Shown: positions 1-9,324, numbered from the stretch's first letter. The stretch is DNA of 64,000 bases from Hyphomicrobiales bacterium (GCA_900470095.1 UBZM01000021.1:277171-341170); one strand, 5' to 3'. The notes: generated by a model not told the origin, from the sequence alone. Numbers and translations are program-made.

Positions 1-2
1 AC

Positions 3-593
3 ACGACCCGGTTCATGGCGCCGCCGCCATCCGCGGATACGACCCGGCGGGAGCTCGAGATCATGCTGAGCCTGCAGGAGAAGCGAACGGCCGAACAGGC
101 CGAGAGGTCGGTCGCGGATCTCGAGCAGAGCGTCTTTCGCTTCGCCGACGTGATGGGACCCGAATTCACGGCCGAGAAACTGCCGAAAGCGGCGGTATTC
201 TTCAAGAAAGTCTACAAGACGGAGAGCGCCTTCAACAAACAGGGCAAGGAAAAATGGGAGCGCCAGCGTCCCCCGGTGGTGGATGCTCGTCTCAAGCCGG
301 TCGCCAAATATTCGAACAGCGGCTCCTATCCGAGTGGTCACGCCGCCTTCTCCTACCTCACCGCGATCGTGCTGGCCGATATCGTGCCGGAGAAGGGTGA
401 GGCGATCTTCGCGCGCGCCGTCGAATTCGGCGAGAACCGGGTGATCGGCGGGGTGCATTACCCAAGCGACATCCAGGCGGGCCGGGAGATGGCCGCGATG
501 ATCGCGGTTCTCGCCTACCGGAATCCCGATTTCCAAAGGGATCTCGAAGGAGCGAAGTCCGAAATCCGCGGCGCCTTGCGACTGGCGCGCTGA
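3..593 (+). CDS. Class A acid phosphatase / PAP2-family phosphatase, 5' partial
   Basis: The protein is a vanadium-haloperoxidase-fold phosphatase of the bacterial class A non-specific acid phosphatase type, which removes phosphate from organic phosphomonoesters in the periplasm. The three family motifs are visible in order: a K..RxRPP stretch (KWERQRPP), the PSGH signature (SYPSGHAAF), and the distal R-x5-H-x3-D block (ENRVIGGVHYPSD) that supplies the nucleophilic His. The frame stays open to the left edge of the window and no signal peptide is visible. The visible ATG at 15 is therefore probably internal, and the real start lies outside the window. A weakly conserved 259-bp gap follows. Family assignment is firm; substrate is not. 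Confidence 0.85.
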   Translation, partial: TTRFMAPPPSADTTRRELEIMLSLQEKRTAEQAERSVADLEQSVFRFADVMGPEFTAEKLPKAAVFFKKVYKTESAFNKQGKEKWERQRPPVVDARLKPVAKYSNSGSYPSGHAAFSYLTAIVLADIVPEKGEAIFARAVEFGENRVIGGVHYPSDIQAGREMAAMIAVLAYRNPDFQRDLEGAKSEIRGALRLAR

Positions 594-852
594 TCCAGCT
601 GTCATGGCAGGTCGGTCCCGTCGCGGGATCGACGCCGTGACGAACTCCCAAGGGGTGGCCGCCTGTACTGGGGGCTGCCCCTTGTTGCCATCTGCGCTTT
701 GAGGTGCGGCGGTCAGAACACCTGCCCGCCGATCCGTTCCGGCTTGCCTCCCGTTTGCCATTCCGAAACGACCGCCGCTGCACCTTTGTGCAGCGGTCAG
801 CGCTACGGATTCGTCGGAACGGTCCGGCATCGGAATGCACCGGAGATTTCGC

Positions 853-1587
853 GTGGAAACATCCCTCTATCTGCCGGTCAAACACTTCCTCGAAGGACTG
901 GGCTATTCCGTGAAGGGTGAGGTCGGGCGCTGCGACCTTGTTGGTCTCAAGGGCGATGATCCGGCCGTCGTCGTGGTCGGAGAACTGAAGCTGACCTTCA
1001 ATCTCGAGCTCATCCTGCAGGGCGTGGATCGGATGAAGCTCGGTGACGAGATCTGGCTTGCAGCCCGGCTGTCGGCACGGGGGAAGGGACGCGAGAGCGA
1101 TTCCCGCTATCGTAACCTATGCCGGCATCTCGGTTTCGGGCTTCTCGGGGTCGCGTTGTCCGGTCGCGTCGATATTCTCGTTTCGCCGGCCGCGCCGACG
1201 CCACGCAAGGATGCCAAACGGCGTTCGAAGCTCGTGGAGGAGCACAAACGGCGTCAGGGAGACCCTGTCGCTGGTGGCGGTTCGCGCGCGCCGATCATGA
1301 CGGCCTATCGACAGCAGGCGCTCGCCTGCGCTGCAGCCATGACGGCAGGCCCGCAGCGGCCGCGCGATCTCAAGCCATCATGCCCGGACGCACAGAAGAT
1401 TCTGCACCGCAACGTCTATGGTTGGTTCGAACGAGCCGATCGCGGCGTCTACGCCTTGACCGAAGCCGGCCGCACGGCTCTGGCGAGATGGGTGGTGCCG
1501 GCTCCGGTCCTACTCACGCCCGGGCAGCACGAAGCCGCGCCTCCGGTTGCGGACGCCAACGAGAGTCGCTCCGCCGCTGCCTGCTGA
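853..1587 (+). CDS. DUF2161 family protein, PD-(D/E)xK nuclease-like fold
   Basis: This is a conserved alphaproteobacterial protein of unknown function. I take the GTG at 853 as the start because GGAG lies 7 nt upstream (842-845) and the protein then begins with the family-typical ETSLYLPVKHFLEGLGYSVKGE; an ATG at 835 is the alternative. The N-terminal part has the pattern of a restriction-endonuclease-like fold: an Asp in GRCDLVGL followed about 15 residues later by a GELK (ExK) motif and a helix (LELILQGVDRM). The C-terminal half looks like a winged-helix segment (AQKILHRNVYGWFERADRGVYALTEAG). The gene stands alone between a phosphatase gene and a convergent msrC-type gene. Nuclease activity is inferred from the motif pattern only. 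Confidence 0.75.
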   Translation: METSLYLPVKHFLEGLGYSVKGEVGRCDLVGLKGDDPAVVVVGELKLTFNLELILQGVDRMKLGDEIWLAARLSARGKGRESDSRYRNLCRHLGFGLLGVALSGRVDILVSPAAPTPRKDAKRRSKLVEEHKRRQGDPVAGGGSRAPIMTAYRQQALACAAAMTAGPQRPRDLKPSCPDAQKILHRNVYGWFERADRGVYALTEAGRTALARWVVPAPVLLTPGQHEAAPPVADANESRSAAAC

Positions 1588-1635
1588 TCAGTCGTTCTTG
1601 CAGCCGGCGCTGCAAGGCAGTCGGGGTGGCTCAAC

Positions 1636-2124
1636 CTAGCTAGCGCTCGCAGCGAGATAGATTTCGGCGATCCGCTCGATGCCGGCCTGGTCGGCGCTGT
1701 CGAAGCGGGAGGGGGATGGGCTGTCGAGATCGATCACGCCGATCACCTCACCGTCGCGGATCAGCGGCACGACCAGCTCCGAGCGCGAGGCCGCATCGCA
1801 GGCGATATGGCCGGGAAACGCATGGACATCGTCCACCAGCATGGATTGCCGGCGGGCGACGGCCGCGCCGCAGACGCCGCGCCCGACGGGAATGCGGACA
1901 CAGGCCGGCTTGCCTTGAAAGGGCCCGAGGACGAGCTCGCCGTCCCGCATGATGTAGAAGCCGGCCCAGTTCAGATCCGGCATCATCTGGAACAGCAGTG
2001 CCGAGGTATTGGCGGCGTTGGCGACCGGGTCGCTTTCTCCTGCCAGCAGGCCCTCAAGCTGCGAGGTCAGTTCGCTGTAGAACCCGCTCTTGTCGCTGCT
2101 CGCGATTGCTTGTGCCTGAAACAT
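1636..2124 (-). CDS. msrC: Free methionine-(R)-sulfoxide reductase (GAF domain)
   Basis: This single GAF-domain protein of 162 residues reduces free methionine-R-sulfoxide in the cytoplasm and so takes part in oxidative-stress repair. The three cysteines of the family are present at Cys75, Cys85 and Cys109 (PACVRIP, GVCGAAV, HIACDAAS). Their spacings of 10 and 24 residues match the catalytic set of characterised fRMsr enzymes. The C-terminal GVIDLDSPSPSRFD block is also typical. The gene is divergent from purC, and the 156 bp between them should hold both promoters. Length and motifs agree with the family. Confidence 0.93.
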   Translation of the reverse strand: MFQAQAIASSDKSGFYSELTSQLEGLLAGESDPVANAANTSALLFQMMPDLNWAGFYIMRDGELVLGPFQGKPACVRIPVGRGVCGAAVARRQSMLVDDVHAFPGHIACDAASRSELVVPLIRDGEVIGVIDLDSPSPSRFDSADQAGIERIAEIYLAASAS

Positions 2125-2280
2125 GGCTGCTCACCTCCGGCGCTCGCCCTTCGTCATGGGGCTCCCTAGCATCGCACAGGGGCGACAGCGAGAGCGCAAT
2201 GGTGCGTGTCGATCCACTTGGCTACAAAGGAACGCAGCGCCGGGGGCTCTCCCTGCGTGATTCCGCACCTTGATGAAGTG

Positions 2281-3240
2281 ATGTCCACCATGTCCGAGAT
2301 CCAGCCCATTCGCGAAGCGGTCATCCCGGAGCTGCCGAACTATTATCGGGGCAAGGTCCGCGAGAATTACGATCTGCCGGACGGGCGCCGCATTCTCATC
2401 GCCACGGACCGGCTCAGCGCCTTCGATCGCGCCATCGCCTGCATTCCGTTCAAGGGGCAGGTGCTGACCCAGACAGCCCGGTTCTGGTTCGAGAGGACTG
2501 CGGATATCTGCCCGAACCACGTGCTGGAATATCCAGACCCCAACGTCGTCGTCGGCCAGAAACTCGATATCCTTCCCGTCGAGATCGTGGTGCGCGGCTA
2601 TCTCGCGGGCACGACCAGCACGTCGGTGCTGACCATGTACAAGCAGGGCAGGCGGGATCTCTACGGCATCCGCTTCCCGGATAGCCTGCGCGACAACGAG
2701 GCGCTTCCTCATGCCGTCATTACGCCGACCAGCAAGGCCTTCGACGGCGGCCATGACGAGCCGCTTTCCCCGGACGAGATCGTCGGCAGCAAGCTCCTGA
2801 CCCAGGAACAGTGGGATACGGTGTCCGGCTATGCGCTGGCCCTGTTCGACCGGGGGCAGGATATCGCGCGCGGACGTGGGCTCATCCTTGCCGATACCAA
2901 ATACGAGTTCGGTACCGATCGGCAGGGCCGGATCATGCTGGCCGATGAGATCCATACCCCCGACAGCAGCCGCTACTGGTTCGCCGAGAGCTACCCGGCG
3001 CGCTTTGCGGCGGGAGAGCGGCCGGAGAGCTTTGACAAGGATTTCGTGCGCAACTGGGTCGCCGCACGCTGCGACCCCTACAAGGAGCCGATCCCCGAGA
3101 TCCCGGACGAGCTCATCGCGCAGACCTCGCAGGTCTATATCCGCGCCTTCGAGACCATCACCGGCCAGGCCTTCGAGGCCCCTGCGGGCGACGAGCCCCC
3201 GGTCGACAGGATCCGCCGGAACCTGGCGCGCTATTTCTGA
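2281..3240 (+). CDS. purC: Phosphoribosylaminoimidazole-succinocarboxamide synthase
   Basis: This is SAICAR synthase, the ATP-dependent ligation of aspartate to CAIR in de novo purine synthesis. The protein is the long form (319 residues), resembling yeast ADE1 rather than the short E. coli PurC. Signature segments are present: [12 protein letters not shown] near the N-terminus, [20 protein letters not shown], and LADTKYEFG followed by [13 protein letters not shown] chose ATG 2281 (ATG 2290 is an equally possible neighbour). A longer frame from GTG 2206 would add residues outside the family alignment. The stop is only 2 bp from the end of the convergent flavoprotein gene. The other purine gene in the window, purD, is 59 kb away. 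Confidence 0.95.
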   Translation: MSTMSEIQPIREAVIPELPNYYRGKVRENYDLPDGRRILIATDRLSAFDRAIACIPFKGQVLTQTARFWFERTADICPNHVLEYPDPNVVVGQKLDILPVEIVVRGYLAGTTSTSVLTMYKQGRRDLYGIRFPDSLRDNEALPHAVITPTSKAFDGGHDEPLSPDEIVGSKLLTQEQWDTVSGYALALFDRGQDIARGRGLILADTKYEFGTDRQGRIMLADEIHTPDSSRYWFAESYPARFAAGERPESFDKDFVRNWVAARCDPYKEPIPEIPDELIAQTSQVYIRAFETITGQAFEAPAGDEPPVDRIRRNLARYF

Positions 3241-3242
3241 GG

Positions 3243-4622
3243 TCAGTTTGGGGCGCGCATTTCTCCAAGCATCGTCGGGATGAGCTCCGATACGGTCGGA
3301 TGAATCGGCACTGCGCGCAGCAGCCTGTCATAGGGCGCGCCCGCATTCATCATGTCGAGGATCCCATGGATCGCCTCGTCGCCGCTCGTCCCGAGGATCG
3401 CGGCGCCGAGGATGCGGCGCGTCTCGGCATCGGCAACGACGCTCATGAAGCCGAGCGTCTCACCCTTCTCGACGGCGCGGCCGACGCGCGTCATCGGCCG
3501 GCGGCCAACCAGCAACGGCCGGCCGCTGGCGCGGGCCTGGGCAAGCGTCATGCCGACCCGCCCGAGCGGCGGGTCGATGAAGAGCGCGTAGGCGGGGATG
3601 CGGTCACTGACCTTGCGCGCTTCGCCGTCGAGCAGGTTGGCGGCGACGATTTCGAAGTCGTTATAGGAGGTGTGCGTGAAGGCGCCGCGGCCATTGCAGT
3701 CGCCGATCGCCCAGATACCGGGGACATTGGTCGCCAGGCTGTCATCGACCTCGATATAGCCTCGCGCATCCGTTGCGACCCCGGCCTTGTCGAGACCGAG
3801 ATCGTCCGTGTTCGGGCGGCGCCCGACGGCAAGCAGGACATGCGACCCGATGATCTCGGGTGCGCCTGCAGTGCAGTCCACCCCGACCGCGATACCCTCG
3901 GGGTGGGGCGCGAAGCGAATGCACTCCGCGCCTGTCCGGATCTCGATCCCTTCAGCAACAAGGATATCGCGGATCGCCTCCGAGACCTCCTCGTCCTCCC
4001 GGGATACGAGATGTGGCCCCTTCTCGACGACCGTGACGGCCGCACCGAAGCGGCGGTGCATCTGAGCGAATTCGAGGCCGATATAGCTGCCGCCGATGAT
4101 GACGAGATGCTTTGGCACCATGTCGAGCCCAAGGATCGAGGTGTTGGTCAGGTATGAGCTGTCGCCGATCCCGGGCATATCCGGCACGACGGCGCGCCCG
4201 CCGACATTCAGGAAAATGCGGGGCGCGCTGATCACGTCGTCGCCTATCCGCATCCGGTCGGCACTCTCGAAGCGCGCATGCCCGGTGAGGACCGTGCAGC
4301 CCTTCATCCCGCGCAGCCAGCTCTCGATATTGCGGCGTGAAGTGGCGGAGACGAGGGCGGCTCGCTCCTTGACCTTCGGCATGTCGATGCGTGGCGGCGC
4401 GTCCAGCATGACGCCATATTCGGCACCGCGGCGCGCCAGATGCGCGGCATAGGCGCTGGCGACCAGCGTCTTGGTCGGCATGCAACCGGTGTTGACGCAG
4501 GTGCCGCCAAAGAGGTGGCGTTCGACGATCGCCACAGACATGCCGGCATCGGTCATTCGGCCTGCCAGTGAAGGTCCGGCCTGGCCGGCCCCGACGATGA
4601 TGGCGTCGAAATTCCGGTTCAT
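3243..4622 (-). CDS. FAD-dependent pyridine nucleotide-disulfide oxidoreductase (mercuric reductase-like)
   Basis: This 459-residue flavoprotein belongs to the dihydrolipoamide dehydrogenase / mercuric reductase class. An FAD-binding GAGQAG motif lies at the N-terminus, followed by the redox-active disulfide Cys42-x4-Cys47 (GGTCVNTGCMPTK). A second nucleotide-binding motif (IIGGSYIGLEFAQ), the second FAD contact (GIWAIGDCNGRGAFTHT) and a C-terminal HPTVSE dimerisation motif with the base histidine come next. It lacks the N-terminal HMA domain and the C-terminal Cys pair of true MerA, so mercury reduction is unlikely; the electron acceptor is unknown. The start overlaps the stop of the upstream DUF4126 gene by 4 bp (ATGA), so the two are probably translationally coupled. 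Confidence 0.9.
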   Translation of the reverse strand: MNRNFDAIIVGAGQAGPSLAGRMTDAGMSVAIVERHLFGGTCVNTGCMPTKTLVASAYAAHLARRGAEYGVMLDAPPRIDMPKVKERAALVSATSRRNIESWLRGMKGCTVLTGHARFESADRMRIGDDVISAPRIFLNVGGRAVVPDMPGIGDSSYLTNTSILGLDMVPKHLVIIGGSYIGLEFAQMHRRFGAAVTVVEKGPHLVSREDEEVSEAIRDILVAEGIEIRTGAECIRFAPHPEGIAVGVDCTAGAPEIIGSHVLLAVGRRPNTDDLGLDKAGVATDARGYIEVDDSLATNVPGIWAIGDCNGRGAFTHTSYNDFEIVAANLLDGEARKVSDRIPAYALFIDPPLGRVGMTLAQARASGRPLLVGRRPMTRVGRAVEKGETLGFMSVVADAETRRILGAAILGTSGDEAIHGILDMMNAGAPYDRLLRAVPIHPTVSELIPTMLGEMRAPN

Positions 4623-5080
4623 CGTGCGGCCACCACGATCAGCAAGGCGGCGACGATCGCCACCACGTCTTCGACCAGCGCGGCGGGCCTGTCGCGACCA
4701 AACGCTTCCGCAAGGCTGGCCCGGGCCGCGGCCCCGCCAAGCGTACCGGCGACGGCGCCGACCGCACCCGCGATCGCGCCAAGCGCCAGCGATCCGGCAG
4801 CCGCGCCGATGGCCGCGCCCGACAGGGCTCCTGTCACGATGCGGCCGCCGAACTGCGTCGGGACTTTGCGGCTTGCCGTCGAAGGCAATTTGTCGGTGAT
4901 CAGCTCGCCGATGGCCAGCGCGGTCAGGATCCAGGGCGTCCAGGCATAGCCGAGGAAGGCCAGAGGGCTGGCGTCGAGGTTGATCCAGCCGAGATGGGCG
5001 GCCCAACTGACGGCGGCCGGCGCCATCATGGTGCGCAGCCCGGCCACGATCCCGATGAGCATTGCGAGCAAGACGGCCAT
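4619..5080 (-). CDS. DUF4126 family membrane protein
   Basis: This is a small hydrophobic protein (153 residues) of the DUF4126 family, with the family opening GLRTMMAPAAVSWAAHLGW and several predicted membrane segments rich in Ala and Gly. A good ribosome site (GAGGGAAG) precedes the ATG at 5080. Its stop overlaps the start of the flavoprotein gene by 4 bp. Function is unknown. The coupling suggests a membrane partner or a shared condition of expression, but that is inference. Confidence 0.85.
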   Translation of the reverse strand: MAVLLAMLIGIVAGLRTMMAPAAVSWAAHLGWINLDASPLAFLGYAWTPWILTALAIGELITDKLPSTASRKVPTQFGGRIVTGALSGAAIGAAAGSLALGAIAGAVGAVAGTLGGAAARASLAEAFGRDRPAALVEDVVAIVAALLIVVAAR

Positions 5081-5210
5081 GGTCTTCCCTCGAACGGCAG
5101 GGTATCGCCGCCCAAGACAACGCTAGCTCATCGCGCAGGTCAACTCATCGCTAACCGGTCGGCTCCCTCGGGTAAGGTCAAGCATCAAACCCGGCCGCAA
5201 CGAGGTTGCC

Positions 5211-6179
5211 TTAAACCCCGTACTCCTTGCGCCACGTCGCGAAATCGTCGAGCGAGACGTTGGAGCCGCAGAGGATCAGGCCGACGCGCTCCCCGGGCTT
5301 GAACATCTCCTTGCGCGCCACGGCTGCGGCAACCACGCAGCCTGCCGCTGGCTCGATCAGCACTCTCCCGTTCTGCAGCACCCAGGCCATTTCGCGCACG
5401 GCCTCGGCATCGGGCACGGTGACGATCTCCTCCAGATATTGGCGCGCTGCCGCCATGGTGCGTTCGGTCGCGAAGGGGGCGCCGAGCGCGCGGGCGATCG
5501 AGGTCGGCCGGATCGGCACCGGCTTGCCGGCCTCCAGCGCCTGGGTCATCGTCGTTGCGCCCTCCGTCTCGACGCCATGAATGCGCACCGCCGGGTCGAG
5601 CCCCTTGAGAGCCGTGCCGACGCCGGCCACGAAGCCGCCGCCGCCGATCGAGATGAAGACATGGTCGAGACGCCCGCTGGCGTCATTCGCCAGTTCCAGG
5701 CCGAGCGAGCCATGGCCGGCGATGATCGCCGGATCGTCATAAGAGTGGACATTGGTCATGCCCTTCGCCGCGTACTCGTCGGCCTTGGCAAAGGCCTCGA
5801 TGGCGTCCTCGCAAAGTTCGACCTCGCCGCCGGCCTGCCGGGTGAGCTCGACATTGAAGGGCGCGACATTCTTCGCCATCAGCACGAGCGCTCGGGCGCC
5901 CATCGACTTGGCGACCATCGAAACCGCGATCGCGTGGTTGCCGCCGGAAACGGTGACGATGCCGCGCTTGAGCTCGTCCTCGCTGAGCGACATCAGCTTG
6001 TTGAAGCAGCCGCGCACCTTGAACGAACCGCCGAGCTGCAGGCTCTCGACCTTCACCACGGTCTCGACGCCCAGTCGCGCCGAGAGACCGGCGCTTTGGA
6101 AGGTCGGGGTGCGGCGCACCTTGCCGGAGATGCGGGTGGCGGCAGCCTGGATATCGGCGAGCGTGACGTCGAAATTCAT
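5211..6179 (-). CDS. Threonine/serine dehydratase, PLP fold type II
   Basis: This 322-residue enzyme deaminates hydroxy-amino acids (threonine, serine or related) by PLP chemistry. The Schiff-base lysine is Lys54 in GGSFKVRG, the substrate loop is SGGNHAIA, and the phosphate-binding glycine loop is ISIGGGGFVAG. There is no C-terminal ACT regulatory domain, so it is the short catabolic/biodegradative type rather than full-length IlvA. Related families (serine racemase, threo-3-hydroxyaspartate dehydratase) share these motifs, so exact substrate cannot be fixed from sequence. It is divergent from the ArgE-like gene, with a 167-bp shared promoter region. Confidence 0.88.
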   Translation of the reverse strand: MNFDVTLADIQAAATRISGKVRRTPTFQSAGLSARLGVETVVKVESLQLGGSFKVRGCFNKLMSLSEDELKRGIVTVSGGNHAIAVSMVAKSMGARALVLMAKNVAPFNVELTRQAGGEVELCEDAIEAFAKADEYAAKGMTNVHSYDDPAIIAGHGSLGLELANDASGRLDHVFISIGGGGFVAGVGTALKGLDPAVRIHGVETEGATTMTQALEAGKPVPIRPTSIARALGAPFATERTMAAARQYLEEIVTVPDAEAVREMAWVLQNGRVLIEPAAGCVVAAAVARKEMFKPGERVGLILCGSNVSLDDFATWRKEYGV

Positions 6180-6346
6180 CGGACTGGACTTCTCTCATGG
6201 TCCGGCGGCGCCGGCGTCTCGGCGCGCACATCAACGCGTCCGGCGCAGGCCGGTCAAGCCACGGCTGGCGATTGACCTGGCTGTCAGGCTGCCTAGCGTG
6301 TCGGCACGAAACCTGCCTTCCCGTCTGTCTTTGGAGATTCGACCCT

Positions 6347-7498
6347 GTGAAATACACCCCCAAGGAAATGCTGGCGAAGCTGGTTTCGTTCAATACGGAA
6401 TCGCAGCGCAGCAATCTCGAGCTCATCCATTTCTGTCGAGATTACCTCGCCAGTCTCGGCGTCGAGAGCACGATCGTTCCGAGCCCTGACGGCCAGAAGG
6501 CCAATCTCTATGCGACGGTCGGGCCGGCGGTTGCCGGCGGCGTCGTGCTCTCCGGGCATACCGACGTCGTTCCCGTCGCGGGGCAGGACTGGACCTCCGA
6601 TCCCTGGACGCTGACCGAGCGCGACGGCAAGCTTTACGGCCGCGGAGCCTGCGATATGAAGGGCTTCGACGCGACCGCGCTGGCGCTTGTGCCCGAGATG
6701 ATCGCGGCCGGGTTGAAGCGCCCGATCCATATCGCGCTCTCCTATGACGAGGAGGTCGGCTGTCTCGGCGCGCGGATCATGATCGATGCCATGGTCGCCG
6801 CAGGCCTCACCCCGTCGGCGGTGATCGTCGGCGAGCCGTCGATGATGCAGGTCGTCACCGGCCACAAGGGTGGCACGCGGATGAGGACGACGGTGCGCGG
6901 CCACGCGGTGCATTCGAGCCGCGTCGACATCGGCGTGCCGGCCGTCATGATCGCCGGCAAGCTGATTGCCTGGCACGACGAGGTCATGGCGGAGAACAAG
7001 ACCCGGACCCCGAATGATAACGGCTTCGAACCGCCCTACACGACTTTGCATGTCGGCGTGGTCCAGGGCGGTACGGCCGTCAACATCACGGCCGAACATT
7101 GCAGCTTCACCCATGAGGTGCGCGTCATTCCCGGCGAGCGCGACCAGAATTACGTCGAGCGCTACCGCGCCCGCATCGCCGAACTCGAGGCCGGGATGAA
7201 GGCGATCGCGCCCGAGACGGGCATCGAGATGGAAGTCACCTCCTTCACGCCTGCGCTCGGACCGGAGCAGCATGGCGAGGCGGAGGCCCTGTCGCGCCGG
7301 CTGACCGGCGACAATGGCAGCCATGTCGTCGCCTATGGGACCGAGGGCGGACTGTTCCAGGCGGCGGGCTGGTCGACGGTGGTCTGCGGCCCTGGCGATA
7401 TCGCCCAGGCTCACCAGCCCGACGAGTTCATCACGGTAGCCCAGCTCGATGCCGGTGCGCGGTTCATCCGTGGCGTGATCGCCGAACTGGCGCGCTGA
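6347..7498 (+). CDS. argE: Acetylornithine deacetylase (M20 family)
   Basis: This M20 zinc hydrolase releases acetate from N-acetyl-L-ornithine in arginine synthesis, or hydrolyses a similar N-acyl amino acid. Metal-binding motifs are present: SGHTDVVPV, then GRGACDMKGF, then the SYDEEVGCLGAR catalytic-Glu region. I take the GTG at 6347 as start because GGAG lies 10 nt upstream (6333-6336) and the length becomes 383 residues, which is normal for ArgE. The open frame upstream to 6197 has no family similarity. A strong hairpin follows the stop, and the next operon encodes a peptide importer, so a catabolic role on imported acyl-amino acids is a reasonable alternative. Confidence 0.88.
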   Translation: MKYTPKEMLAKLVSFNTESQRSNLELIHFCRDYLASLGVESTIVPSPDGQKANLYATVGPAVAGGVVLSGHTDVVPVAGQDWTSDPWTLTERDGKLYGRGACDMKGFDATALALVPEMIAAGLKRPIHIALSYDEEVGCLGARIMIDAMVAAGLTPSAVIVGEPSMMQVVTGHKGGTRMRTTVRGHAVHSSRVDIGVPAVMIAGKLIAWHDEVMAENKTRTPNDNGFEPPYTTLHVGVVQGGTAVNITAEHCSFTHEVRVIPGERDQNYVERYRARIAELEAGMKAIAPETGIEMEVTSFTPALGPEQHGEAEALSRRLTGDNGSHVVAYGTEGGLFQAAGWSTVVCGPGDIAQAHQPDEFITVAQLDAGARFIRGVIAELAR

Positions 7499-7506
7499 GA
7501 GATGTT

Positions 7507-7542
7507 CGGCGCCATGAATTTTGGTTCATGGTGCCGATTTCT
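7507..7542 (+). terminator. Hairpin downstream of the argE-like gene
   Basis: A 12-bp stem (7507-7518 pairing with 7525-7536, one G-T pair) with the loop TTTTGG starts 9 bp after the stop codon and is followed by a short pyrimidine/T-rich tract (ATTTCTCT). This fits a rho-independent terminator with a weak T-run. It separates argE from the peptide transporter operon. Confidence 0.5.
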
Positions 7543-7734
7543 CTGATTGCGTGCAAAATTTTGGAGAAACGCGCAAGAAAGTGCAATCTGGAGTGTTTCT
7601 CATCGGCCGTACTGGACGCCGCTCAAGAAGCGTCATTAAGCTGACATCTTCTTTCGCCGGGCGCTTGGGAGGCGCCGGGCGAGAGCCGCTCCCGGGAGGA
7701 GTGGGTAGCAAAACCGATTGGGAGCGATCGAATT

Positions 7735-9324
7735 ATGTCATTCAAGACGAACTGCCTCGCCGCGGTTGCGGCTCTGGCGCTGATGTGCGGCGCCGCGCAG
7801 GCACAGACGCTGCGCTATGCCAACCAAGGCGAGCTCAAGTCGCTTGATCCCTATACCGTCAACGAGACCACCACCAACGCCCATCTCGGCCACCCCTATG
7901 AGGGCCTGACGGCGCGCGGCAAGGACCTCAAGATCGAGCCGGCCCTCGCCGAGAAGTGGGAAGTCTCCGATGATGGCCTGAAATGGCGCTTTTTCCTGCG
8001 CAAGGGCGTGAAGTTCCACAATGGCGAGGACTTCACCGCCGATGACGTGATCTTCTCGGCCGAGCGCGTCCGCGCGCCCGGCTCGAATTTCACCACGCGT
8101 ATTCCGACCGACGCCAAGTTCACCAAGGTCGATGATTACACCATCGACGTGACGCTGAGCTCGCCGAACCCGATCCTGAATGCCCAGTGGGACACCTGGT
8201 ACATCATGTCGAAGAAGTGGGCGGAGGCGAATAACGCCGTCGCTCCGACCCCGGCGGCGGCGACAACACCGAGCCACGCCTCGCTCAATGCCAATGGCAC
8301 CGGCCCGTTCAAGATCGAGAGCCATCAGCCCGGCGTGAAGACCGTGTTCAAGGTCAACGAGAACTGGTGGAACAAGAAGGTCGAGCACAATCTCAAGGAG
8401 ATCGTGTTCACGCCGATCGCATCGGATGCGACCCGGGTCGCGGCCCTGCTCTCGGGCGAGGTCGACGTGATCGAGCCGGTTCCGATCCAGGACATCCAGC
8501 GCGTCAACAGTGCCGGCAATGTCCAGGTCATGACCGGTCCGGAACTGCGCACGATCTTCCTCGGCATGGACCAGACCCGCGACGAACTGCTCGAATCCAA
8601 CGTCAAGGGCAAGAACCCCTTCAAGGACCCGAAGGTTCGTCAGGCTTTCTACCAGGCGATCGACATCGAAACGATCAAGAGCCGCGTCATGCGCGGCCTG
8701 TCGACTCCGTCGCCGCTGATGATCGCGCCGGAACTCTTCCCGCATGCCGGGTTCACGCGCGCCAAGTTCGACACCGAGGCCTCCAAGAAGCTCTTGGCCG
8801 AGGCTGGCTATCCCAACGGCTTCGAGGTCGGCATGGATTGCCCGAACGACCGATATGTCAATGACGGCCAGATCTGCCAGGCCGTGGTCGGCATGCTGGC
8901 TCGCGCCGGCATCAAGGTGAACCTGAACGCCCAGCCGAAGGGCCAGTACTTCGCCAAGGTGCTGAAGTCGGGCGGCTATAAGACCTCGTTCTATCTGCTC
9001 GGCTGGACCCCTGGGACCTTCGACAGCCACAACGTGCTCAACGACATCCTGGGTTGCCGCGATGTCGCCGGCTCGTCGCGCGGGGAGTCGAATCTCGGCG
9101 GTTACTGCAACAAGAAGGTCGACGCGCTGACCGACAAGATCCTGGTCGAGCCCGATACCGCCAAGCGCGACGCCATGATCAAGGAAGCCTTCAAGATCAC
9201 GGTGGACGAGTTCTCCTATATCCCTCTGCACCAGCAGGCTCTCGCCTGGGGCGTTTCGAAGAAGGTCAAGCTGACCCAGCGCGCCGACAACTCGGTCCTG
9301 CTCTACTACGCCACCAAGGAGTGA
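7735..9324 (+). CDS. Peptide ABC transporter substrate-binding protein (family 5)
   Basis: This periplasmic solute-binding protein of the DppA/OppA type has 529 residues. It carries a clear Sec signal peptide (hydrophobic stretch AAVAALALMCGAAQA, cleavage near residue 23). The family-5 opening block YANQGELKSLDPYTVNE and the segments LRKGVKFHNGEDFTADDV and NANGTGPFKIESHQPG follow. GGAG at 7721-7724 precedes the ATG. It is the first gene of a five-gene importer operon; a strong hairpin after it may reduce read-through so that the binding protein is made in excess. The ligand (di-, oligopeptide or other) cannot be told from sequence. Confidence 0.93.
   Translation: MSFKTNCLAAVAALALMCGAAQAQTLRYANQGELKSLDPYTVNETTTNAHLGHPYEGLTARGKDLKIEPALAEKWEVSDDGLKWRFFLRKGVKFHNGEDFTADDVIFSAERVRAPGSNFTTRIPTDAKFTKVDDYTIDVTLSSPNPILNAQWDTWYIMSKKWAEANNAVAPTPAAATTPSHASLNANGTGPFKIESHQPGVKTVFKVNENWWNKKVEHNLKEIVFTPIASDATRVAALLSGEVDVIEPVPIQDIQRVNSAGNVQVMTGPELRTIFLGMDQTRDELLESNVKGKNPFKDPKVRQAFYQAIDIETIKSRVMRGLSTPSPLMIAPELFPHAGFTRAKFDTEASKKLLAEAGYPNGFEVGMDCPNDRYVNDGQICQAVVGMLARAGIKVNLNAQPKGQYFAKVLKSGGYKTSFYLLGWTPGTFDSHNVLNDILGCRDVAGSSRGESNLGGYCNKKVDALTDKILVEPDTAKRDAMIKEAFKITVDEFSYIPLHQQALAWGVSKKVKLTQRADNSVLLYYATKE

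Noticed and set aside
15..593. Complete acid phosphatase starting at the ATG at 15
   Set aside because: The frame is open to the window edge and the protein would lack a signal peptide, which secreted class A acid phosphatases have.
3243..4622. Annotation as mercuric reductase
   Set aside because: The N-terminal HMA domain and the C-terminal vicinal Cys pair needed for Hg(II) handling are missing, and no other mer genes are present.
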